A stretch of 64,000 bases of DNA from Drosophila persimilis (Eukaryota > Arthropoda > Insecta > Diptera > Drosophilidae): assembly GCF_003286085.1 (NCBI RefSeq), contig NW_020825298.1, positions 14,074,001 through 14,138,000 of the forward strand. The letters run 5' to 3'. Position 1 is the stretch's first letter; every line of letters begins with the position of its first letter. The notes beneath the pieces were generated by a model. That model had not been told where the DNA came from. It did not search any database and was given only the letters and a program-made list of their open reading frames with translations. The position numbers were made by a program, and so were the translations under genes. Below are positions 11,467-24,000 of the stretch, in pieces.

Positions 11467-11892
11467 ACAAGTATGTTATTTGAAGGTTTTTCATAGATTT
11501 TGCAAACTTTAAATTTGGTGGAACTAATGTCATGGAAAGGGTGGCTAAGGGCTGTGGTTAAGGCTACTTTATCGAGGTATTCAATGTTCAGTATACATTC
11601 TGTACATTTCAATATATTTGTAGAATATTTCAGTATTATTAAGTTTATTTGTCGTATACATTAAGTATATTTTACAGCATTTTTGTAGTATATTTAGTAT
11701 ATTTTTCATTATCATATGTATAATGGTTTCAAGATTTCAAAAATTCTTTAAAATGAGGTCTAACGTGGTCTGGCAATACGTGTTCATTTAATCCACAGAT
11801 TTATATTTATTCAAGCAATTGCTACGATTTATTGATCACAATTTATTACAAATGTTTTACAATCTTCCTCAGAAGTGCAGTGACTATTGTGA

Positions 11893-12712
11893 CTACTTTC
11901 CCTTCTCTCTACTCCATTTCAAGTTCGTGACAGCCGTTAATTCCCTGTCAATATTCACACGTAGGTACCTTAGCAGACGGATGTACCTAAAAGTATAGAC
12001 AGGGCCTATGCTAGGACTATTCACATTCCGCTGAGGTATCAATGGATTTCCCGTATCGACATCCTTGCAATTTTCTATCTGCTGTTCAGCCCTTCTCAGA
12101 TCCATTGTCACATCGTACAACTTCTTATTAAAAGCTTCCATCTTCGCGGCTAATGTCATGTTTTTCGCCTTGGACAAAGCGTAATTTCTCTGCATTTCTG
12201 ATATCCTTTTAGCCATCCTCCCGATGGCCTGCTCTTGTTGGTTTCTTCTATTCGTCCAATATCTACGTGGGTATGGATTTGCCTGTGCTACCCTGTTACC
12301 CATCGAGCCATATTCCCAGGGGAACCTTATCACCTCTGGGTCATCTTCCTTTGGAGGTGACTTCGAGTCATCTTCTTCATCTTCCTTTGGAGGTGACTTC
12401 GAGTCATCTGCTTCATCTTCCTTTGGAGGAGACGTTGCCGCCTCTGGATCATCTTCCTTTGGAGGAGTCTTTGCCGCCTCTGGTTCATCGGCCTTTGGAG
12501 GAGACGTTGCCGCCTCTGGATCATCTTTCTTTGGAGGAGACGGGGACTTTTGCTCTTCCAGTTCATCTCTCTTTGGGGGATCATCTTCTGCCACGGTGAC
12601 CGATAGAACTGATCCATATATAAACTTTTAAGTTAAGGTGCGATCAACACTTTCTTTCCATCAAAAAAAACTTACGCAGTGCTGCGGTGCACACTAACAA
12701 AAGGAACCTCAT
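11893..12712 (-). CDS. Acp26Aa: Ovulin-like (Acp26Aa candidate) secreted protein with acidic PPKED repeats
   Basis: Exon 1 is 12712-12676 (37 nt, donor GTAAGT), the intron is 67 bp, and exon 2 is 12608-11893, giving 250 aa. The first exon supplies the signal peptide MRFLLLVCTAALLLSVTVA, which a single-frame reading would miss. Residues about 20-112 are tandem units of the type PPKEDDPEAATS, extremely acidic and proline-rich. About 130-195 is a predicted coiled coil (KRISEMQRNYALSKAKN through KKLYDVTMDLRRAEQQIENC), and the basic end reads RYIRLLRYLRVNIDRELTAV. It lies directly upstream of Acp26Ab-like genes on the same strand. That is the position of Acp26Aa (ovulin, about 264 aa in D. melanogaster), the seminal protein that stimulates ovulation. 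The symbol rests on synteny, length, signal peptide and coiled coil; sequence identity was not tested. Poly(A) signals follow at 11847-11842 and 11833-11828. Confidence 0.6.
12341..12555 (-). repeat. In-frame 36-42 bp repeats encoding PPKEDxPEA units
   Basis: At least six imperfect copies of a unit whose plus-strand form contains CATCTTCCTTTGGAGG. They encode the acidic N-terminal domain of the ovulin-like protein. The copies differ by only a few bases, which suggests recent expansion by unequal exchange or slippage. Confidence 0.8.
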
Positions 12713-13235
12713 CTTGAAGAAGGCGATCCTTCAACTGCTGGATTGCTCTGGGAAGTCTCTTCTTTATGCCACGTTTTGTATTCAAAAATTGTGTAACGTT
12801 TGCGATTCGTTTCGATTAACATTTACTGGGAATAAAGGTTAATAACATAATTCTTCCTCATCGATTAGCGATTATGCAAGGTCACATTATATAATCGCCG
12901 ATTCGACAGATCCTCTGAAAATAAACCAAAACGAGCGCCCAATTCTTTCGAAAAAAAGTATTACCAATTTTATTTATTTTTATGGGTAATATTTTTGTAT
13001 TAGTATTTGCTGGAAGTCTTATGATACTTTTCTGTACATTTTTATTTGTGAAAAAAACCCATAGAGGTGGTTTTTTTTTTATATTTCTATAGCATATTTG
13101 TTCTAGTATTGTATCGCATGTTCCTAGTACTTTTCTGGAATGTTTTAAATTTTTTGGTATTTTGTAGTTTTTTTTTTTGTAACGATCTGGAATTTTACGA
13201 TAATTTTCCTGGTCTTAGCAAAGGATTCGTAAGGA

Positions 13236-13252
13236 AACTTACGCAGTGCTGA
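13236..13252 (-). pseudogene. Relic of a signal-peptide exon and splice donor
   Basis: A 17-bp block (plus strand AAACTTACGCAGTGCTG) is identical to the end of exon 1 plus the splice donor of the ovulin-like gene (12670-12686). It sits alone between the two coiled-coil genes, with a TATA-like sequence about 70 bp upstream on the minus strand. It is probably the remains of a third duplicate. Confidence 0.4.
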
Positions 13253-13453
13253 CGACCTGGCAAATCTTCAGATCATCCATATTCCCAGAGCAGAAATCTA
13301 AAGTCCCTGTATATAAAATTTCAAGTTTAAAATTCTATAAGAACACTTAGTAAACAATTACCCAAGTTTTCTTCATTGAAATTGTATATAAGATACATTT
13401 TTCTGATATATTCCATGGATAGAAGAAATGAATAAAGAAAAGGAAAAAATTGC

Positions 13454-13459
13454 TTTATT
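13454..13459 (-). terminator. Polyadenylation signal of the 107-aa coiled-coil gene
   Basis: AATAAA on the minus strand, 102 bp after the stop codon at 13562. Confidence 0.45.
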
Positions 13460-13561
13460 TTCAGGGCTAGATAAGTGGATCCAATAATCTGCCGATTTGG
13501 TGGGTCAAATGGCATAATAAAAACCTTCTCATTTCTGTTGGGTCGCCAGAAAATTTTGGCA

Positions 13562-13946
13562 TTATATCGAAGCCAGGAGCCGGTTTCCATAGCTGGTTTC
13601 CTGCTGCGGTTGACAACCCGATAGTCGCCGTTGGGTTTCCACCAACTTTTGCTGAATTTCGAACAACTGTTTAGCGGCCATCTGTAGTGCCAACTCTTTT
13701 TCGACTATTTGGCGATCTACGGTTTCCTGATCCAGTTGTATTTGCTGATACATTGCAAAATTCATTTGAGCTAATTGTTTCTGGCTTTGGAAAATCCTCC
13801 TACCCTCTTGTATCGGCATCTGATAGGCCGAAGACCCAAGTGCCATCCCCAAGGAAACTAAGAAAAACAATTTGTTTTCAATACTTTCTAAAGATATTTC
13901 TCAGCTAAAAATACTTACAAAAAACCAGGAGACCAATAGACCCCAT
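13562..13946 (-). CDS. Small secreted coiled-coil protein, likely paralog of the ovulin-like gene
   Basis: Exon 1 is 13946-13919 (28 nt, donor GTAAGT), the intron is 61 bp (13918-13858), and exon 2 is 13857-13562, giving 107 aa. The signal peptide reads MGSIGLLVFFSLGMALGSSA. The rest is a glutamine-rich coiled coil with regular heptads (FQSQKQLAQMNFAMYQQIQL and on). The segment KQLFEIQQKLVETQRRLSGC aligns without gaps to KKLYDVTMDLRRAEQQIENC of the neighbouring ovulin-like protein, and in both a T and a GN-x-L motif follow the cysteine. Intron phase and position agree too. I infer a shortened paralog that lacks the acidic repeat domain and the basic C-terminus. It is probably also a male accessory-gland product; expression is not visible from sequence. 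Confidence 0.7.
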
Positions 13947-16900
13947 ACTAAAAGAATGAATATTTCTGATGCCAAAACTCCTCTATATATAGAAGAAACC
14001 ACCTCTAAACATTGGTTCTGCCCGACTTTTGCTGTGAAATAACATTTCGATATGGTTTTTGTATAAGCAAAAAGATACGCTTTTGGAGCCAAGAGCTTAC
14101 GATACGTTCGTGATATGTACTCTAAAAGATTTTCAAGTATAATTAAGATCACAGCAGATTTAATGTGCAATTCGCAGGCCCCAAAATGAATGTGAGAACT
14201 CTTCAGAGAGAGAGATCTGACGGCCGCTTCATTGTCTCCCAAGCGAAAGTAAAACTGCAGCCAGAGAGATCCAAGACATCCGTTTTGGCTTCAAACTCGT
14301 AGAATGTGAAACAATCAAAATCGTAGGGTCGCCCCCACAGTTTCGATTCGTTGGGGGATATGCAAATTAAGACTTGCGCCTGCGCACGCGTCAAAATTGG
14401 AATTGAATGTGGGATGGCAGCAGCCACTGCCCCTGCCCCTGCCCCTTCCCCTGCCCCTGCCTCTGCCCCTGCTCCGATATGTGGGCGATCGGTCAGTCGT
14501 CCAGTCTTTATGGGTAGGTGTCTTGTCTTTTCTTAATGGTTGAATTTACTACCAAATTATGCGCAAGTTACTCGCATTTTGCGTGGTGTCTGAAACAGAT
14601 CTACTACATATGGCCAAAAGTCGTTTGCTACTAAACAAATTTCATATGGAATATTGATAGAATATTGGAAGTTACCTTATAAGGCGGCGGGGCATACAAA
14701 ATATTTCAGTTTGGTTTGCATTCAAGATTTAATTTTCAGCCGGATTTAATAATGCTACCTCAGCATACATACATATATGTGCATAGATTACTTTAATATT
14801 TGCTTAATTAATTTAAATTTTTATGTTATTCTTTTTTTTATTTTTTTATTTTTTTTTTTGTGATCTACAAAATTCAGGTAGCTTATTTTCTGGTTTTCCA
14901 AGACACTGAAAATATTTACAAAAATGTTCTTTAATTTAATTGAAATAGGAAAAAACTTTCCCTTCACTTGCTTAAGGAGTGTCAGATATTAAGGCGAAGA
15001 AAGCGGAATCTTACAGCAGAATTACCGCCCAGGACTATGCAAGCAGCAAATCGAAAGATAGTTTTTTATTCTGTAAGCACATCCGTAATTTTAATATTTT
15101 ATAAGGATGTAAATTTCTAAAGAGCAAATTTTGTCTGCCTATTTTAAGCGTACTTTACACATATTCTACTCAATTTTAGCATTCCTACACGTGCCGCGAC
15201 AATAAGATACTCCGTAGAATGTTTTTCTTGCACAATTTTCCTCAAGAATTTTTGCAACGAAAACTTACTTTAAAGTCTCTCCGATCTCTGCCTCATATCT
15301 CGAATTAAGCAGGGCTCCCAGCAAATATCTTATTTCTCATTCGTATTTTTCTTTGGTTTTCATTGCTTTTTGCTTTTCTAATTAATTTTCTTAACTTTCA
15401 ACACCATGTCGCTTTTCGATTGATGTTCTTGCATAAGTCTGAAGACAATATCTCATCTGTCAGCGAGTTTCCCACACACAGAGGGATAGGAGACAATGTC
15501 TTATTCCCTCATTTTGATTGCTTTATTATGATTATGATGATGATGATACTCTCTCTCCATCTCTCCATCTCCACCTCCATATCTCTGTTGGTTCCGTGAC
15601 TCTCTTCTCGGGGCTTTCCACTGCTGCAGTTTTCGGTTTCAATTTCCCATGGCTGACTATCAGCTCCGTGCTGCCAGCATGTGTTTCATTCATTCATTAT
15701 ATGATTTTCAACGCTTCGAATCGGTGGCAGGGGGCAGGGCACACGCTTTCATTTGCGTTCGGGGAAAATGACCCACTTCCGGATTAGCATGGACCACTTT
15801 TACTGTCGTTACAATCGGAGGAAAAAGGGCCCCCAGAATCCCACTCTAGAGTGGAGTATGGTGTGGTGTGGGGGCTAATGATGTTGTCGCTATAGGTAGC
15901 CCACTCCGCACATCCGCTGGATACAGCAATTCTCTGTCTGTCTGTCTGTCTGTGCCTGTTGCATGCTTCTTGCATTTAATTGTAATTTATTTGCCATACT
16001 CCACTCCATAGAATGGTTGGAAAAACAACAGAACGGAAGCAAATATTTTCCGGTGGAAGTCTGGAAAAAAAAAAAGAGGGAAGTCCACCAGACTCCATCG
16101 TTCTATGATGCATTGATTGATTACAGAGGCAGGTCCCCAAGCAGAGAGATACAAGTACTAATGGATCCCGCAGATACTTTAGAATGAAATGCAACCCCAA
16201 AGAGAGCGACGGCATGCCAATCGAATGGCCTTAAACGACATCGCCGCCCCACACTCCTCTCTCTCTCTCTTGAGGTTCGCATTTTGTCGGCTTTTGCTTA
16301 AAGGGAAGAAAATACCAAACGATGCCGACGATTGGAGTTCGACTTCGACTTCAATCGAACTGTGTGCAAAAGAATCCGCACAACACAATCAATCGACAAA
16401 GGGCTGAGGCTGAAGCCAGAGCAAATTGCAAGCTAATTTTTATGGAAAGAATGCCAAGAATCGCGCAACTGTTGGCCCGACAAAAGGAAGCTGCAACTTC
16501 CTACCAACAGAGGCAAGCGTATGCACCACCTGAGGGGTTGGAGCCAGGCGGCCCTTGACCCCACTCTGCGGGTGACTCTTCACACCACAAAAGCGGGGTG
16601 CCATAATTGCCCATCCGCAGACACAGAAGCACAGAAGCAACCATCACGTTAATTACCTATGATTTGGAGAGGGGAGAGGGGGCCTGGGCCTACAAATCAA
16701 AGCGGAAATTGTTTATTAAACAAATCCCAAATGCTAGTTCTGTTCCATGGTGTGGATAATGGACTTTTAATTGAGTTCTGTGTGGGGCAAATGGCATGCG
16801 ATGCGATGCGTGTTCGAAATTGGGGATTAGATGACATAATAACCGGGCTGTCATAGAAAACAGGAAGAAGCCTAACAAGATTGGGAAACAGAACCCAATC

Positions 16901-17818
16901 TGGGGCAGAAGGTATCTCTGTAAACGAAAGGAAGTTTGAATATCTTTAGATCGTTCACATTTCACAGATCGATATAATAGTAAGACAATCCCATAGTCAG
17001 CATTCCACTATAATTGTGTACCATTCACTTTCATTTAGCGCAAATTATTTGTATCTTTGCAATAGTATCTTTTGTAAGTTATGTAATGTATCTACAGATA
17101 CTTTCAACAGTTCAGACTTGCGCTTTTATTGTATGAATATGTTTCTCATCATAATTTCCTGCTTGTAGGGGAGTCATGCAGCAGCGCCCCTCGGTTTATA
17201 TGGCTGCACTCTCTCCCGCTCACACTCTTTACCCAGAAAACCCTGCCAAAAAACTCAGCTACTGGTAGATACCTCATGAAACATTTTTGTCGAGGCCCAC
17301 AATTATTTTCCTCTTCCTGGCTATAAAAATAGTCCGAATGTCATGACTTTTGGCATTCTGGTAGATAAGATCATTATTTATAGTCTTTTTTCTTGTATTT
17401 TCAACATTGTGGTTACTACTTAAAAGTTTTGCTTAATTTGAGGTAGCAAAAATTTCAATTCTAATCTAGAATATATAAACTTTACGGGGTAAAAAAAGCT
17501 ACTCGAATCTAATAAATCACTGTATTCTTTGATTAATTGGAATACAAATTGATACAAGCCTACACACAGCGAGAAAGAGGGTATCGCAATTTATATGCAT
17601 GCAGATAAGGATGCTGTGCGAAGCCTTTAGAAATGTACAATATAAAACATGACAATATATAATTCATATATTATTGCAATTATTATCTTGAAAAAAAGTT
17701 GCAAGTCGTATGCAAAATATATATTTTATATTTTGGTTCAAAAGAAGACCTGACTGTTTCATCCGGCCTTAAGTATGCTTTGAATCTTTCAACGGGAGTA
17801 TTCATTGAATTAAGAATC
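13947..17818. other. 3.9 kb without a supported gene
   Basis: AT-rich spacer. It contains a CCTGCC-type simple repeat at about 14425-14470, a (TCTG)n run at about 15933-15954 and a CT run at about 16256-16270. A 25-bp block at 17173-17198 recurs at 35278-35306 (see findings). No exon structure with a signal peptide or domain was found. Confidence 0.55.
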
Positions 17819-18092
17819 ATGCAAGCATATTGGATGGTGGCCCTGTTTTTCTTGCTATTAAAGGGAGTCGTCACACTGTCTACAGAAAATAGTCTCGAGA
17901 GTATTGTGAGAAATCAGTGTTGTGTGAAACATTAAAGAAAATATACCAATTTACTGGGCATTCCGTTTCCAACACTGCGAGATGACCAGAGAGGAGGACG
18001 AGGGGCGTTGTGGCGCCATTTGCTGTCCGATGGTAAAGCCCCTGCGGATCCGGTACGGATTCACAGCTCGACGATCTGAAGGACCAGTATGA
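17819..18092 (+). pseudogene. Possible cysteine-rich secreted peptide, frame broken
   Basis: An ATG at 17819 opens a typical signal peptide (MQAYWMVALFFLLLKGVVTLS), but the frame stops at 17935 after 38 codons, just after a CC pair. The +1 frame is open from 17928 to a stop at 18092 and encodes further cysteine-rich sequence (a HC, an RC and an ICC within 54 residues). There is no room for an intron between the two parts, so a one-base frameshift near 17925-17940 is the simplest link. Together the parts would hold six cysteines, as in small disulfide-rich secreted peptides. AATAAA follows at 18201. The gene could be a pseudogene, a sequencing error, or two unrelated frames. I do not recognise the family. 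Confidence 0.4.
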
Positions 18093-21000
18093 GATTCAAA
18101 TATTTTAACTAATTAAATTAACTAACACTTCCATTGAAAAATGTATATAAATAGATCTGTTTCACTTGTTTTTTTTTACTATTAATATGAAAATATTAAC
18201 AATAAATATTTTTCATATCAAAATTAAATATATTTCCTACAAAATATATTTAGATTATGAATATAGATCGTGTTAAAAAGGAAATTTAATACATTTATAT
18301 TTAAATCACAGTTTATTCCATATAATTCCACTAATTTTGTATTCAGAAACCGAATATTTATTTTAAATATTGTGTGTTTCATTTGACTATAGCCTTTTTC
18401 TCTGAGTGTACAAAGTGTACCAGTGGAATCCTGGAAACCAATTTCTATAGTTTCTATAGTGGTAGCTCTAACCTAGTGAGACCCGTGCTCTAAATAAACA
18501 TTTTGGCATATATTTGGATATATTTTTGAGCCTCTTCTCGTTGCCATCGGCAGAGCTTTGATCACAATTTCCTTGAGCTTGTTTCCAACACAAATGTGGC
18601 CAACACTTCCCAACTGAACGCTTCCCTTTCATATTAGGAAATAAACTACAAACAAACCCAATTTGAAAGATGCATAGCTACGTATAGCATCTCTAGATAC
18701 ATGCCATATGTCATTGCAGATGAATTGAATTGCAAAACAATTTCAAATCAACTACGGACTGCTCTCGTAGTACTAGACAGGGAGTGGAGTGCAGACCGAC
18801 AGCACGCTTCCCACTTCATCTTCTGGCAGCCAGCTCATCTGTGGCCCATTGTGGCAATGCAATTGCCGGTCGCTGGAGCTAGACAATCGCTTGACAATTG
18901 CTTGAGTATCTCATGGATACTCGCAATTGTGTCAACGTTGCACTTTTTAGCTTTGGCTTGCCTTTTTCTCACATTACAAGCACGAGGTGGGAGCGGGTAA
19001 CTGAATAGCAGGGAGGCAAGTAGAGATACTCGTACTTACGCGCACGATGCAACTTGTTGCCTTGCTTTCTACTACACTGCCCCCACCACCAGCAATTTGC
19101 AACTTTCCACATGCCACCAAGTCCACGAGCACACTCGTGTATCTCATAGATGCGACGGGGTGCTCGTATCTAACCATCTGTACGTACATAAGTACGTACG
19201 TACATATAGGGAGGGTAATGTGAAAATGTTGATGTTACGCTTGATTTTTTATTCAGCGATTTATGTGTCATTGTTTTGGCATCTGAAATTACCACCAGAC
19301 AGACTCACTCTCATTGCCGATTGTTGTACGATGGATATGTATCTGTAGCTGTAGCTGTAGCTGTATCTTTGATGGTAATGTAATGTTGATAACTTTCCCT
19401 GTATCCCATGGATCCCCAAGTGCGTGTCGAGCGGAAGTCTATTTCATGTCTTGATCTCTGCCTATCTGCCACATGATGTAATGATAGTGGGTGCTACCGT
19501 TCCCCTTGCCTCTTGATTAGCCATATTAGAGGCCTGTGGATTCGAAAAGGAAAGTTTTCTCGCCGCCTCAATGGAGGCAATCATCATTAGGTGGTGGCTG
19601 GCTGGCTGCCTGGCATATCGAACACCCCAAATGCGGTTCCAAATTGAAAATTAAATGCATATAAAAACCATACGATTTTCATTGCATTCCACACGCTTTT
19701 TATGGGAATATCCAATCTGATGTTTTTGGTTGCGGATTACAAGGTAGTAAACGACTCTTGGCCATTTGTGGATTTTGATCGGGTACTTTTCGGATGAAAT
19801 GATGTATAATTTTCATCAATTAAAGACAACCAGACACCTACTAAAAGTTGATAGGCTACTGGCTACTCCCACTCAATGAACGTACGAACACTTGATCGCC
19901 CACTTGATGACCCTGTTTTGGCGACTTGCGATAGCTCCCACACTTCATTCGGGCGGTGTTTGAGCGTAGGCACCGTTTAAGCATGGTCTTCATAGGAACT
20001 GTAGTTGAGAGAAGTCAAGGGAAAAATATCGTCAAATTCTGATTGATTTTAGATAATATTTTGAATGATTTTAAGTCTATTCGGCACGTAAGATCGATTG
20101 TTGCCTTGCCAAAGCACAATAAAGAAGCATAGCTCCGAGTATATGATTATTAACGAACATCTTAAGGTCTCAAGGCCGTTTATGGATTGGTTTAAGAGTA
20201 GTTTTCTTAGGAACTTTGTATAAATGAATTGAAGGATCATTCCTTTTTGGTTCTAATGATCATAGCCTCTTAAGGCCAACTTTCACAGGTGTTATATCAA
20301 ATCAGTAAAGATATCTGATCGAATTAATCTATTGACAAGAGATGAACATTCAATCAATATATCCCAATCATATTTTATATATTTGTTACGGTTTTGTATG
20401 GTAGTCTGATATATGAACAAATAAGCATAGATCTCCTAGCTATGCTGTAATCTTTTGTAAGTCTTCATCTCCCACTATTTTCGACTATATTCTCTATACT
20501 TTCAAAGGTCACATAACCATATTCCTGAACTAAGCTGACAATTACATTCATAAGAACCCAATTCAATCGATTCTCCTCTCTTTTTGGGGCCAGCTTAGTG
20601 AGGAGTTAGCTTCATGCCCCATCGCCCACACTCTGCCACAAAAATTGAGTAGCTTTAAAACTATTAAAAGCCGAAGCCAAGCATTGATGTAGGTCGTTGT
20701 CTGGTACGAAAAGCCAGGCTACAACGTCATCAATTTTGATGCCATTTATGGGTTCTCCTCAGACTTCGAGACAGATGGGCCAAAAGAGCAACAAAAACCA
20801 TCTTTTGTTTTTTATGGAACGTCCGCCCGCACATGGGGAGACGGTGACATAAGCTTCTGCGTTTTTTTTATGCCCTGCGACTTATATAACGAAACGATCC
20901 CCCTGACAGATGATATACGTCTCGTAGCTGGTTCTTGGCCAAGTTCGATGGCGGTTCGGTTTTTGTGGCAGCTAATTAATGGGAAGCCCTGCGACAGGTT

Positions 21001-24000
21001 GGCGCGTGGCAAAACTTTTCCAAAAAGAGGCGCCTACAATCTTGTAGGTTGATTGCATATCTCGTGGACGCGTGTGTGTCGGCTCTTTGTGTTGCACTTT
21101 TCTGCGTGGGTCCACATCTCTGTCTACATGTTGGCCTGGAAAACAGCCGCCAAGCCCCGAAGAGCGTTGGCGGAAAAACAACTTTAAGCCAAACAAAATA
21201 CAAAAATTCATTCACTAAAAGTCGGCTGTTGATTTTGTTGAATGAAATGGTTTCTGGTGAATGGGGCTAGCGAGCAGCTTGTGGCTTGTTTAGTTGTAAA
21301 AAGCCATGGCCTAAAGGTGTTTATGGGCCCACAGCATTTGCATATCAATCGAATCGAAGAAAATCAAAGAATCTGGCAAGAGAGTGGTTCTCGAGCTAAA
21401 AAGGGAAGTTTCTGTAGAATATCCATCGCTTAAGCCACATACTCTGTATATATTATGGTTTGTTTTATTGGTTTTTGGGATTAACATATTTTAAAAGAGA
21501 TTTCTCTCTCGAACTTCAAGTCCATTCAAGCGCTCCACTTGGCATAAATCAAATCCGAAATATAGCCAATTATTCAAGTCCGATTCACCTCCAATGACTG
21601 CACATACTTCAATTTTTGAGGTCAACGAAACACACAAAGTTTTTCCATCCATCAATCATCAAAAGAGCAAAAATTACGCATACGCCCTAACCCCAAGACA
21701 GTGAGACACCGAAGGTCGAAGCCGAGCCGGAGCCCAGATATTGTCACCAGATCGAAGTTTTGTAACTAAAAATTCATTAGCCCTAGGCGGACTGTGTGTC
21801 CCTCCCTCCGTCCCTTCGGTCGAACTCCTCTGCGGTGTGGCGGGGGTCTCGGTCTCTCCTTCTGAATGGTGGGTGGGGCTTCGCTTCGCTTTTGAATCAA
21901 CAAACCATAAAACGCACTTAACCCAATGTGTACTTCAGCTTCAGAGCTTCAGAGAGCAGACCAGTTTCAACAAAAATATGAAAAGAAATAATTGGATCCA
22001 TGGTTAGTCGGAGCTTTAGATACCCTTCAAGGCCTCCAATTTGGAGTGTAAAAATATATGAAACAGAGACTTTCAACTTTTGGTTATATTATTATCTTCA
22101 GAAATACTTAAAATTCTGGAAATTCTTTTTTTCTTAAGAACTTTTGCGATAAAAGATATAGATTATATTCATCAATTTTCTTTCTTTGTTAGCTACAAGA
22201 TATAATTATCTGATCTCAATCTAGGGCTATGTTAAAGGATTGGTTACCTATCTTTATGTTATCGACTGTTATCGATGTTATCGAGAATATATCGTGTAAG
22301 TTATCCAGCAGATATATGGAAAATCAAGGAACTACTATGCTAAATATATAATAATAATTGTTTGGACTTTTTCTATTCATATACTGACCAAGTATTTGTT
22401 ATCTCATGTCCTTTTCGGCACTGCAAACATCTCAAAAAAATAAGAATACCCTCCCCAGGCAGAAAGGGTATACGAAGCAAGCGATAGCTACCGGGCACTC
22501 GGGGGTCTCGGAGCTGACCAAACAAATTGAACGACTGAAAGCCCACTGTCCCTATACCCTTAACTCCCTCTTCCCTCCTCCCCCTTTTGCCATACCCCTT
22601 TCCATGTACCTACTCCACTCCCTTCATTGAACTCTCCCTCCCTCCTGCCCTGCGGCGCTGCGCTGCGCTCTTTGTGCCTCAATTGAAAACTCAGCAAGTT
22701 TCCAAAACAATTTTTGTGTGTGCCATCGAAGAAGCAGTAGAGGAAGATTGGTGGTGCCAGGGCAGTGATGGAGGACAGGGGGGCACAGGGCAAACCTGAG
22801 GCAGTGGTTCAGTGGACAGGGGGCAAGAGGAAAGGGAACCTCTGGGTACCAGGGGACACAGTGGGTACCCCAGTGAGACAGTGGGCCACTCGATCTGGTT
22901 GTGGATGTGGATGTGGATGGGCGAGGGCGCCGTCGTGGTTATTGTGTGCCGGCCGGCAATTGTTTTGTTCGGATCAAAAAGCGCTGATTAAAGCAAGTCG
23001 AGCGAACGAGCGAACGAGCAGGCGAACCAGCGGCTCGGCGGCAGCGCAATATGCACTTTCAATTCTGGTTATTGTTGTCATCAATGTTGTTCGGTTGTTC
23101 GGTCTTATAGATAGGGTATATCCGTGGGGTACGATAGCTAACTAGCGCATTTGAGACTACCAAAAGGAGTTGAGATGATTCTGGATCCCTTCATTTTTGC
23201 TTTAATCAATCAAATTTGGTTTATATTTTAAAATCTATTGTTTAGGGTTGTAAAATGCATCAAACATTGTTCGGAAACTTGATTCTATCTCGGCCATCTT
23301 CAACGATAGGGAACTACCTACAAGTCTCTATCGATTTTGAGAAATAAAATATCAGATCTTCTGATAAGAATCATATTTGAGGATTTTTCTGCATTATTTT
23401 GAATAATTAAAATGATTATTATTATTTATAATATTTAAATTTATTTTCGTAATCGAACTATTCTTTTCTTCTATCGACTGGAATGATCCTAAAAATCCAT
23501 CAAATCCAGCATTTCGTTAGTCTAAGCTTTAGGTAAGGGTATTCCACGGTCTCTCTATGGTGATCCCTCCTCATCTTTTGGTTTTTGGATTTGGGTTAAG
23601 CGCTCCAGCAAACGCCAAGTCATGCGTGGACCCCAAAAGCCGCGTCCAAAAAGAGGTTTTGCTTTTGTTTTGTTTGTTTTCAGGCGGCTGCTGCCATGGC
23701 GATTGTTGGAAGATCAACGCATGCTGCATGCTGCATGTGGCAATTGCAGTTTCAGTTCTTCTAGCGGTTCTATCGGTTCTATCGGTTCTATCGGTTCTGT
23801 TCCCCCACGCCAAGAGATTAATGACTCCCCAAAAAAAAGCTACGGAATTTTAATTTGATTTGTGGTTTCGTTTCGTTTGAGTTTTGGTTTCGGTTTCGCC
23901 TTAGTTCAATGAGCATCGCATCGACTGTGCTGTGGTGCTTCATTAGGCGTGAATTCTCCTAAAGTGGAGTGGAGTGGAGTGGATAGGCGTAACGCCCCAG

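Larger units (their letters stand above)
10080..11600 (-). repeat. Degenerate tandem array of Acp26Ab-like units
   Basis: Four related units with start codons at 11364, 10899, 10588 and 10423 (spacings 465, 311 and 165 bp). Shared blocks include the pre-ATG CAGAACTTTC sequence, the 31-nt first exon, the GCAGCATATGT start of exon 2 and GTATATTT-rich spacers. The shrinking spacing reflects internal deletions in the middle units. Confidence 0.75.

Noticed and set aside
14351-14536. Plus-strand frame with APAPAP repeat
   Set aside because: Created by a CCTGCC simple repeat; no signal peptide and no conserved part.
22765-23145. 126-codon open frame rich in glycine and tryptophan
   Set aside because: Composition reflects GGGCA/GGATGT repeats; no homology signal or exon features.
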